This document shows positions 1-8,100 of a stretch of 8,598 nt of DNA, in pieces. The stretch covers positions 1-8,598 of the forward strand of contig CAVZPO010000015.1 in assembly GCA_963777165.1 (NCBI GenBank), read 5' to 3'. The DNA is from DYJB01 sp963777165. GTDB taxonomy: Bacteria > Chloroflexota > Anaerolineae > Anaerolineales > E44-bin32. Positions within the stretch are counted from its first letter, which is position 1; every line of letters begins with the position of its first letter. The position numbers were made by a program, and so were the translations under genes. The notes beneath the pieces are model-generated. The model ran no database searches. It was not told the DNA's origin and was given only the letters and a program-made list of their open reading frames with translations.

Positions 1-518
1 CCCGGGTGATGGCGACGCTCAAGGAGCGCGTCCACCAGCGGACGCAGGAACTGGAGGCGGCCAACACAGCAGGAACTGGACCGGCTGAAGACCGAGTTCG
101 TGTCCAACGTCACGCACGGGCGCACGCCGATCACCAACGTGCTGCTGTACCTGGACCTTGCCCGTCGGTCGCCTTCCGAGGCAAACCGCGCCCACTACTT
201 CGACGTGCTCAAGTCGAAGTCGGTCCGGCTGGGAACGCTGATTGAGGCGGTGCTGACGCTCTCGCGGCTGGAGCAGCGGCGTGGTGCCCATGGGCCTCGA
301 GCCGCACCCGCTGGAGGCGAGCTGCTCGCCGATGTGCTGGTCGGCCATCGAGCAGCAGGCCGACACCAAGGGAATCACGTTAAATCACGAACTGGACGCC
401 GAGCTGCCGGTCGTGTGGGTCAACCGGGTGAGCCACCAGGTGCTATCCAACCTGGTGGGCAATGCGGTGGCCTACACGCCGCCCGGAGGGAGTGTGCATC
501 TTGGGACTGCCCGGATCG
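1..518 (+). pseudogene. Degraded sensor histidine kinase, transmitter fragment (copy 1; 5' part outside window)
   Basis: Remnant of a kinase that enters from upstream. Positions 3-65 encode a coiled-coil linker (LKERVHQRTQELEAAN). An extra base near 66 moves the frame, and LDRLKTEFVSNVTH follows with the phospho-acceptor His codon at 115-117. The usual HELRTP is here HGRTP, one codon short. HisKA continues as TPITNVLLYLDLARRS to LTLSRLE (about 273). There the frame shifts again, then shifts and returns between about 313 and 350 (ELLADVLVGH reads in the other frame), before HELDAELPVVWVNRV and the N-box NLVGNAVAYTPPGG. The ATPase domain breaks off after LGTARIE near 518, before its G1, F and G2 boxes. 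Four reading shifts plus truncation make a working protein very unlikely. One frame happens to stay open from position 10 to 1149, so gene finders may call a 349-residue kinase at 100-1149; its middle (about 274-522) is not in the ancestral frame. Confidence 0.85.
147..518 (+). repeat. Direct repeat unit 1 (HisKA helix 1 to mid-HATPase)
   Basis: This 372-base stretch matches 522-892, with only three bases between the two units. Hand alignment of 147-273 with 522-648 gives 18 mismatches in 127 positions and no gaps. The last part, from ACCAAGGGAATC to CCCGGATCG, is about 90% identical with one 3-base gap. The middle of this unit carries small indels that shift the frame. Confidence 0.85.
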
Positions 519-521
519 AGA

Positions 522-892
522 GTACCTGGACCTCGCCCGTCGGTCGCCTTCCGAGGCAAAGCGCGCCCATTACTTCGAAGTCCTCAAGTCGGAGTCGATG
601 CGATTGGGGAAACTCATCGAGGAGGTGCTGACGCTCTCCCGCCTGGAGCGCGGCGCGGTGCCGATGGACTTTGAGCCGCACCCGTTGGACGCTCTGCTGG
701 CCGACGTGCTCGTCGCACACCAGGCACGAGCGGAGACCAAGGGAATCGCGTCGAACCACGAACTGGACGCCGGGCTGCCGGTCGTATCGGTCAACCGGGT
801 GCAGATGCACCAGGTGCTGTCCAACCTGGTGGGCAATGCGGTGGCCTACACGCCGCCGGGGGGGCAGGTGCATCTGGGGACCGCCCGGATCG
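522..892 (+). repeat. Direct repeat unit 2
   Basis: Partner of 147-518. It begins at GTACCTGGACC and ends at CCCGGATCG, the same two points that bound unit 1. Of the 16 codons that differ in the first 42, ten are synonymous, so the copies diverged while still under coding constraint and unit 1 decayed afterwards. Confidence 0.85.
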
Positions 893-1149
893 GCGTCGAA
901 GGGCGGGAGTACGTCGGGGCGGTGATCCACAACACCGGGGCGGTGATTCCGCCCGAGGACATGGAGCACCTGTTCGAGCGTTTCTACCGCGGGGCCATCG
1001 GGCGAGAGTCAGGCGAGCCGGGAACCGGCCTCGGCCTGGCGATCTCGAAGGAGATCGTCGAGCTGCACCACGGTTGGATCGAGGTGGACAGCAGCGAGCA
1101 GGCCGGCACGACTTTCACCGTGTGGCTGCCGCAGGCGGCCGCGTCGTGA
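522..1149 (+). pseudogene. 5'-truncated sensor histidine kinase (copy 2; half HisKA plus complete HATPase_c)
   Basis: In-frame C-terminal half of a histidine kinase, joined directly to the broken end of copy 1. It starts inside the first helix of HisKA (YLDLARRSPSEAKRAHYFEV), so the H-box and everything upstream are missing and it cannot autophosphorylate as a normal dimer. The remainder looks intact: second HisKA helix (LIEEVLTLSRLERGAV), N-box (NLVGNAVAYTPPGG, 823-864), a G1-like segment HNTGAVIPPEDM with Asn where the usual DxG has Asp, F-box LFERFYRG, G2 box GEPGTGLGLAISKEIVE (about 1012-1062) and the end FTVWLPQAAAS followed by TGA. It has no start codon or ribosome site of its own. The absence of frameshifts in this half contrasts with copy 1, so it may have lost function later or be expressed only as part of the fused open frame that begins upstream. 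Confidence 0.8.
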
Positions 1150-1152
1150 CCT

Positions 1153-1173
1153 GACGGCCGAGGCCGTCTTTCT
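1153..1173 (+). terminator. Weak terminator-like hairpin just after kinase copy 2
   Basis: GACGGCCGAGGCCGTC (1153-1168) folds into a six-base-pair GC stem with a CGAG loop and is followed by TTTCT. It starts four bases after the stop codon. The stem is short and the T-run is interrupted, so this is a plausible but weak intrinsic terminator. Confidence 0.35.
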
Positions 1174-1355
1174 GGGGCCCGCCGCACGTTAACGCAGGCG
1201 AACCGCCGACCCGCAGGCCAGGCGTCTGCTTCGGCCGATCACCTCAAGGAGCCGGCGGCCATCTGCCGCGCGGTCCGTGAGGTACCCGCTTCAGCCGCAC
1301 TCGCAACGCACGCCGGCGCTTGAGGACGTGCAGCGGCCGAACTTCCTCGAACCCA

Positions 1356-1384
1356 TTGCCACGTCGAATGCGGGCGGCTACACT
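1356..1384 (+). promoter_or_regulatory. Candidate sigma-70-type promoter for the third kinase remnant
   Basis: TTGCCA (1356-1361) matches five of six bases of the -35 consensus. TACACT (1379-1384) matches four of six of the -10 consensus, with a 17-base spacer. Transcription would start near 1391, about 100 bases before the ATG at 1489. In GC-rich DNA such pairs also arise by chance. Confidence 0.35.
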
Positions 1385-1436
1385 TGACCTCACCGCGTCT
1401 ACCGGGAGCTTGGATTCGCCCCCGCAGTGCACTTCG

Positions 1437-1462
1437 GAGGTGAGGTCGCACACCTGCACCTC
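1437..1462 (+). other. Leader hairpin upstream of the third kinase remnant
   Basis: GAGGTGAGGT (1437-1446) can pair with ACCT-g-CACCTC (1452-1462), giving a ten-base-pair stem with one bulged G (1456) and the loop CGCAC. It ends 12 bases before the ribosome binding site and has no T-run after it, so it is not a standard terminator. It could be a leader structure or, as DNA, an operator dyad. Confidence 0.4.
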
Positions 1463-1488
1463 GCTCACGAACCAAGGGGAGGGTCGTG

Positions 1489-2030
1489 ATGCCTGGCGCC
1501 ACACGGATCCGATCGCCTGACGAGGACTCCCGGGCGGACTTGCCTGCCGGCGCCGAATTCGGCCGGCCTGCGCCGAGCGACCGCTCCTGGCGCGCGGCAC
1601 TGCGCGTCACCCTGATCTATACCCTGGTCGGCGCCGCCTGGATTGCCCTGAGCGATAAGGTATTGGCGCGTCTGATCCTGGGCCCCAGGCGAAGGCTGTC
1701 GCCCAGACCGTCATGGCCAACGCCATGAGTTACTCGCGCGCCGGCGGAACGGTGCGACTGTCGACGCCCGGTCTGAAAGTTGGAGATCGCCCGTTAGTCG
1801 GCGCGCGGGTCTTCAACTACGGCCCGTCGATCGACGCCGAAGGCCTGCCGCATGTGTTCGAACGCTTCTACCGCGGGCGCACCGGGCATGAGTTCGGCCA
1901 GCCCGGGACCGGGTTGGGGCTGGCAATCTCCAGAGAGATCGTCGAGCGCCATGCCGGCTGGATCGAGGTCGAGAGCGGAGTCGAGGGCACGGCCTTCACC
2001 GTGTGGCTCCCTGCACCTCCGGCCGGCTGA
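1489..2030 (+). pseudogene. Internally deleted sensor kinase: membrane-anchor N-terminus fused to the end of a HATPase domain
   Basis: The start is ATG at 1489, preceded by AGGGGAGGG (1475-1483) with a five-base spacer. The GTG at 1486 lies too close to that site. The N-terminus is hydrophilic for about 38 residues, then RVTLIYTLVGAAWIALSD forms a transmembrane helix; a xxWIxxSD helix end is familiar at the start of membrane PAS kinases. Near 1680 the frame changes and sequence resumes as QAKAVAQTVMANAMSYS, the N-box region of a HATPase domain, then VFNYGPSIDAEGLPHVF, FERFYRG, the G2 box FGQPGTGLGLAISREIVE and the end FTVWLPAPPAG with a stop at 2028-2030. The second transmembrane helix, all sensory domains and the whole HisKA are missing. 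The two parts are in different frames (first frame stops at 1726-1728), so no fusion protein is made. The C-terminus is clearly paralogous to its neighbours on both sides. Confidence 0.85.
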
Positions 2031-2122
2031 GCATCCAGCCTGTGGGAGGCGCGTCAGCGGGGGGCGCGCTCGATCATCGGTTCCGGGCGGTCGGCGTGGA
2101 CGGCCAACTAAAAAATGGTTCG

Positions 2123-2151
2123 TTGCGCGCGAAGGAAAGGCGTTCTAGAAA
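2123..2151 (+). promoter_or_regulatory. Candidate promoter of the giant kinase
   Basis: TTGCGC (2123-2128) and TAGAAA (2146-2151) are separated by 17 bases. Matches to consensus are three of six and four of six. It lies about 40 bases before the chosen start codon, inside the 162-base gap after the third remnant. Support is positional and weak. Confidence 0.3.
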
Positions 2152-2183
2152 TGGTGGCACGACGAGGTGGAGCGTGTGGGACG

Positions 2184-2189
2184 GGAGGT
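2184..2189 (+). promoter_or_regulatory. Ribosome binding site that sets the start of the giant kinase
   Basis: GGAGGT lies four to five bases before ATG 2193. An in-frame ATG at 2115, preceded only by an A-run, lacks such a site and would add 26 residues unlike a receiver fold. The sequence from 2193 (MASAVNVLLVGEK) begins a typical first beta-strand. Confidence 0.75.
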
Positions 2190-2192
2190 GTC

Positions 2193-5100
2193 ATGGCAAG
2201 CGCCGTGAACGTGTTGTTGGTGGGAGAGAAGCAGACGATGGCACGCGTCCGGCGCTGGATCCGCCAGGCTCTGCCCTCGTTTCGCTTGACGGTCGCCTCC
2301 GATCCCGCATCCTGGACTGCGAGCTTAAAGAAGAAGGACATCGGCCTGGCCCTGGTCCAACGCCCCCTGGGATGGAAAGGGGAGCCGCAGGTCGAACGGA
2401 GGATCAAGGAACGCTGGCCCGGATGCGTTGTGCTGTGGTTGGGCACAATGGGCATCCGGCTCGACCTGGGCGCCGCATTGCAGGCGGACGTCGACGGGAT
2501 GATGGCCAACTCGGCGGCACTCGAGCAGGACTTGGCATTCCACCTGCAACTGGCGCTGGCGCGCGGCGCCGACCGCGCCGCGTTGAGCGATTCGGCGGGA
2601 GAGGTCATTGCCCGCGAGGGCTCTCTCCTCGAGGTCACGGAGCGCCGTAAGCTGGAGGTCGAGATCCGGGCCAGCGAAGAGCGGTTCCGCGCCCTGGTGC
2701 AGAATGCCAGCGACGTGATCGCGGTGATCAATGCCGTAGGAGAGTTCCAGTACCTGACGCCGTCCGTGGAGACACAGCTCGGGTACCGGCCGGATGAGCT
2801 GGTGGGGAAGAGCGGGTTTGCCCTGGTCCATCCGGATGATCTGGCGACGGTTCAAGCGGCCCTCGGAAGCGTTGTGCAGCGCACGAACCCGGGGACGCCG
2901 ACCGAGTACCGCTTCCGCCACGCCGGCGGCGAGTGGGTCGTGGTCGAGTCGGTGGCTCGAAATCTGCTGGATCAGCCCGCCGTGGGCGGGATCGTGTTGA
3001 CGACGCGGGTGATCACGGAGCGCCGGCACGCCGAGGCCGAGTTGCGGGAGAGCCGGCGACGGCTGAGTACGCTCCTCGGCAATTTGCCTGGCATGGCCTA
3101 CCGCTGCCGCAACGACCGCCTGTGGACGATGGAGTTGGTCAGCGAGGGCTGCCTCGGCCTGACCGGTTTCCCGGCGGCCGACATGCAGGGCAACCGCGTG
3201 GTGAGCTACGCCTCGCTCATTCATCCCGAGGACCAGGCGGTGGTCTGGGACGAGGTGCAGACCGCGGTCCGCGAGGGGCGGCTCTTCCAGCTCACCTACC
3301 GGATCGCGACCGCCCAGGGGGACATGCGCTGGGTCTGGGAACAAGGCGGCGCGGTGAGCGTCGCGCCCGACGGGGTCGAGATCCTGGAAGGGTTCATCAC
3401 CGACATCAGCAACCGCAAAGCCGCCGAGGAGGATCTGCGATCTTCGCGCGCCTGGCTGCAGAATATCGTCGAAGCGGTCGACGACCTGCTGGTGGTGTAT
3501 GACGCGGACGGGCGATATGTCGACGTGATCGCCGGGGACGATTCGCTCCTCATGCGCCCGGCGGCGGACATGCTGGGCCGCACGGTGACGGAGATCCTGC
3601 CGGCGGAGACCGCACAGCGCTTCCTGTCCGGAATCCGGATCGTGCTCGAGCAGGGTGCGCCCTACGACTTCGAGTACCCGCTGGCAGTACCCGGAGGGGT
3701 GCGCTGGTTCCGGGCGCGCGGCCGGCGGATCCGGGCCTCCGAAGCCGCCCAACCCCTAACGCTGTGGTCGATCTCGGACCTGACGGAGCGCAAGGCGACC
3801 GAGGAGGCGCTGATGCGACAGAGCCGCCAGCTGGAGCTCCTGTCGCGCACCAGCCAGCAGTTGAACTCGGTGCTCGAGATGCCGGCCGTCCTGCGTGCGC
3901 TCGTGGCGAGCGGTCTGGACCTGGTGGACGCCGCGGCCGGGACGGCGGGGTTGTGGACCGGCGAGGTGATGCAGTTCACCGAGTACAACAACGACGGGTT
4001 GCTCACTCCGATCAACTCGGCGTTCGTCCTCGGCGAGGGCGTGTCCGGCGCGGTGGCCGAAACCCGACGGCCGTACCTGGCCAACGGTCCGAAGGCGGAC
4101 CGGCTGCTGGCAGCCGCCGGCAAAGACCTCGGCATCCGCAACCTGGTCAACGTCCCGATTCTCAGCCGCGAGGGCGCCCTGCTCGGGTGTCTGGAGCTGC
4201 ACAACAAGCGCCGCGAGGAATCGTTCGACGAAGATGACATATCGATGCTGGAGGGTCTGGCGTCCAGCGCCGCCGTGGCGCTGGAGAACGCCTGGCTGCT
4301 GGAAGAACGGCTGCGGGCCGAGGACGACCTGCGGCAGCTGAAGGAATTCAACGAAGACATCGTTCAGAGCATGGGCGAAGGCATCGTCCTGCAGGATCGG
4401 ATGGGTCGCTTCACCTTCGTCAACCCGGCGGCCGCCGCCATGCTCGGCTACGACGCCGACGAACTGCTGGGCGCGCCATGGACCAAAGTCGTCCCGCCCG
4501 ATCAGCATGCCATCGTGCAGGAGGTGGATGCGGCGCGGGAGGCGGGCGGAGCCAGCCGCTACGAGATCGAGTTCGTCCGCAAGGACGGGCGGCGGCTCCC
4601 GGCGCTGGTGAGCGGCAACCCGCGATTCGAGGCAGGACAGTTCGTCGGAATGCTGGCCGTGTTCGCCGACATCTCGGAGCGCAAGCAGTCGGAGATCGCT
4701 CTGCGCGAGTCGGAGGAGCAGCTGCGCAGCATGGCCGAGAAGTCGCCCAGCATGATCTTCATCAACCAGGGCGGGCGGATCGTGTATGTCAATCCCCAGT
4801 GCAGCCTGACGACGGGCTACACGCCCGAGGAGCTCCTGTCCGAAACATTCCATTTCGAGAGCCTGGTGGCGCCAGAATCGATGCCCGTGGTGCGCGAGGC
4901 CTTTGGCCGTCACGCTCGCGGGGAAGACGTGCCGGCCTACGAGTATGACCTGCTCACGCGTCTGGGAGTGCGCCTGACGGTCATCAACGCCACCAAACTG
5001 ATCAACTACCGCGGGCGACCGGCGGTCCTCGGCTTGATCACCGACATCAGCGAGCGCAAACGTGCCGAGCAGGAGGTCCGCCGCGAGCGGGATTTCTCCG

Positions 5101-8100
5101 ACGCCGTCCTGAACAGCCTGCCGGGCATCTTCTATATGTTCGACCCGCTTGGAAAGCTCGTGCGATGGAACCGGCAGGCGGAGACGATCCTGGGATACGC
5201 GGCGGACGAGATTTCCACGAGGACGGCGGCGGATTTCTTCGTGTCCGACGACCGCACAGATGTGCCGGACACCATCGCTGCCGTCTTCGCCACGGGAAGT
5301 GCTCAGGGGGAGGCCACGCTCCAGACTCGGGACGGCCGGAGGATCCCCGCCTATCTGACCGGCGTGCGTGCTGCCGTGGGCGATCAGGACTACATGGTCG
5401 GGGTCGGGATCGACATCAGCGATCGCAAGCAGACCGAGCAGGCGCTGCGAGACAGCGAAGCCCAATTCCGGGCGTTCTTCGTCCATGCGGCCATCGGCAT
5501 CGCTCTGGTCAATCGGGACGGGGAGATCCAGGAGGCGAACGCCGCGTTCGAGGTCATGCTGGGGTACGGCGAGCAGGAGCTCAAGCACCGATCGCAATGG
5601 GACCTGATCCACCCCGAAGACGCGCTGGTCGGCCGCCGGCTGCACGCCGAGGTCTATGCCGGCCGACGCCAGCCCTACCAGGTGGAAACGCGTTATCGGC
5701 ATCGATCCGGGCGGCTGATCGACACCCGGCTGACCGTCTCGCTCATCCCCGAGCCGGGAGCCGAACCGGCCTCGAGCATTTGGATGGTCGAGGACATCAC
5801 CGAGCGCATGCGCGCCGAGAGCGCGTTGCGGGAGAGCGAGCGGCGCTTCCGACTGCTGGTCGAGCGCGCCGCCGATGCCGTGTTCCTGCACGACCTGCAG
5901 GGGGCGATCGTCGATGTCAACCAGCAGGCTTGTGAGAGCCTGGGCTACACGCGTGACGAACTGCTGCGCCTGCAGGTGCGTCAGATCGAGGCCGAGGTGC
6001 CGGAAGACACCCAGCAGGATCTGTGGCGGCAGGTGACCGGCGGCGCCCCCCGCACGTTGGAAGGCACCCACCGCCGGAAGGATGGATCGACCTTCCCGGT
6101 GGAACTGCGCATCGGCGGATTCGACATCGACGGGCGGCCGTACATCCTGTCGCTGGCCCGCGATGTCACCGAGCGGCGCAAGGGGGAAGAGGCGCTGCGC
6201 GAAACCACCGAGACTCTGCAGGCACTGGTCCACGCCGCGCCCGTCGGGGTGACGGTCCTGGACCTGGAGGGCAGGGTGCGGCTGTGGAACCCCCGCGCGC
6301 AGCGCATGTTCGGCGTGCCGCCAGAGGAGGCGTTGGAGCGGACGCTGGATGGCCTACGCGCCTTCCAAGGGGAAAGCGTGGGCGCCTTTGCCGGCATCGT
6401 GCAGAGCGTGCTGGCGGGCGAGAATGTGTCCGGGATCGAGGTACGGGCGCGAGGCGCCTCGGGCGAGAGCCTGGACGTGTCGGTGTCCGCTGCGCCGCTG
6501 CGCGATTCGGCCGGCCGCATCCAGGCCGTCATGGGTTTGTTGGCGGACGTCACCGACCGAAAGCGGGCCGAGGCGGCACTGGAGCGGCACGCCCGCGAGA
6601 TGTCCGTGCTGTACGAGACCTCGCTCGAAGTGGCCGAGACCAGCGACGCGATGCAGATCCTCCAGACGGTGCTGAGGCGTGCGGCCGACTTGCTGGGCGC
6701 GCCGATGGGCTGCGTGTACCTGATGGATGACGCCGGGAAGGGGCTCGAGATCGTCGTGACCCACCACCTGCCGGCCGGCTTCCTAGGGCGCAGGCTGCGC
6801 CTAGGGGAAGGGCTGTCGGGCAAGATCGCCCTGAGCGGCGAGGCGATGGCGGTGAACGACTACGCCGCGTGGGAGGGGCGTCACACCGGGTATGACGATG
6901 CGCTGTTCCGACGGGTGGTTGCTGCCCCGCTCCGGCGCGGGACCCAGGTGATCGGCGTGATCAACGTCACCGACGACCGTCGAACCGATCCTTTCGAAGC
7001 GGACGAGATCCGTATCCTGCAGTTGTTCGCCGATCAGGCCGCCATCGCGCTGGAGAACGCCCGCCTGCTGGAGGAGACACGCCAGCGGGCGGCGCACCTG
7101 CAGGCCGTTACCAGCGTGGCCGCCGCCCTGCGCGCCACGCGCCTGCGCCAGGAGATGATGCCGGTGATATTGTCCCGGCTTGAGGATCTGGTTGGCGCGC
7201 AGGGCGCCTTGCTGGCGCTGGAAGACCGGGCGACGCGCGAGATCGTCGTGCCGCTTGCTTCCGGCGTCTGGTCGCCGCTGACCGGCACCCGTCAGGCGGA
7301 TGCGCGCGGAGTGTTCAGCGAGGTGATGGCGACGGGCAAGGCCGCACTGGTGCCGGAAGTCGAAGACGAGGTGTGGGCACAGCTGCCGCGCGAACTTCAC
7401 GGGCTGCCGGCCGTGGCGCTGGTTCCGCTGGTCGAACAGGAGGAGGTCATCGGACTGCTGGGAATCGGGCGCAGGGACCCCTTCGGCCCGACCGAGCGCA
7501 GCCTGCTGATGGCGCTGGCCGAGGTGGTGGGTAACGCTCTCCACCGTGCCGGCGTCCTGGAAACGCTCGAACAGCGGGTGCAGGTCCGCACCCGCGAGCT
7601 GGCGGAAGCCAACGAGCGGCTTAAAGAGCTTGACCGCCTGAAGAGCAACTTCGTCTCTAACGTATCGCACGAACTGCGCACACCAATCACCAACGTCCTG
7701 CTCTATCTGGACCTGCTGCAGCGACCCGGGCGGGAGGACCGCCGCGGGACTTACATGCAGGTGCTGCGGCGCGAGTCGGAGCGGCTCGGCCATCTGATCG
7801 AGGACCTGCTCACGCTCTCCCGGATGGATCAGGCGGCGCTTAAGATCCACCGAGAGCTCCGGGCGCTCGACCCGCTGCTGGCCGAGGTGGTCACGGCGCA
7901 CAGGGCTCGGGCGCAGGCCAAGGAAATCGAGTTGAGGCTGGAGCCCAACCCGAAAGTCCCGGCCATCTGGATCGGGTATCAGCCGATGATCCAGGTCTTT
8001 AACAATCTGGTCGGGAACGCCGTCGCCTACGCGCCCGCTGCAGGACACGTGACGCTGACGGGCCTGGTCCGGGAACGGCTGGATGGCATTGTCGAGGTTG

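Larger units (their letters stand above)
1150..1488. other. Intergenic region between kinase remnants
   Basis: About 340 bases without a recognisable gene on either strand. Short open frames on the minus strand (about 1239-1610) give low-complexity, Arg-rich translations resembling no family I know, and they run into the coding sequence of the next remnant. The region holds a terminator-like hairpin (1153-1173), a candidate promoter (1356-1384), a leader hairpin (1437-1462) and a ribosome binding site (1475-1483). It may include decayed coding sequence that I cannot identify. Confidence 0.6.

Noticed and set aside
100..1149. A single intact 349-residue kinase gene
   Set aside because: Although the frame is open, its middle (about 274-522) is out of the ancestral frame, and it contains one and a half HisKA domains with a broken H-box. 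It is better read as two fused remnants.
1239..1610. Minus-strand open frames across the 1150-1488 gap
   Set aside because: The translations are Arg/Ala/Pro-rich and resemble no family, and they extend antisense into the start of the third kinase remnant.
2115..2192. Upstream in-frame ATG that would lengthen the giant kinase by 26 residues
   Set aside because: It has no ribosome site and encodes a Gly/Arg-rich lead unlike a receiver start, whereas ATG 2193 has GGAGGT at the right distance.
3756..6233. Very long minus-strand open frame (825 codons), with others at 2325-3752 and 6801-8465
   Set aside because: They lie fully antisense to the PAS/GAF coding sequence. Their translations are rich in Arg, His, Gln and Leu with no recognisable domain, as expected from GC-biased third codon positions.
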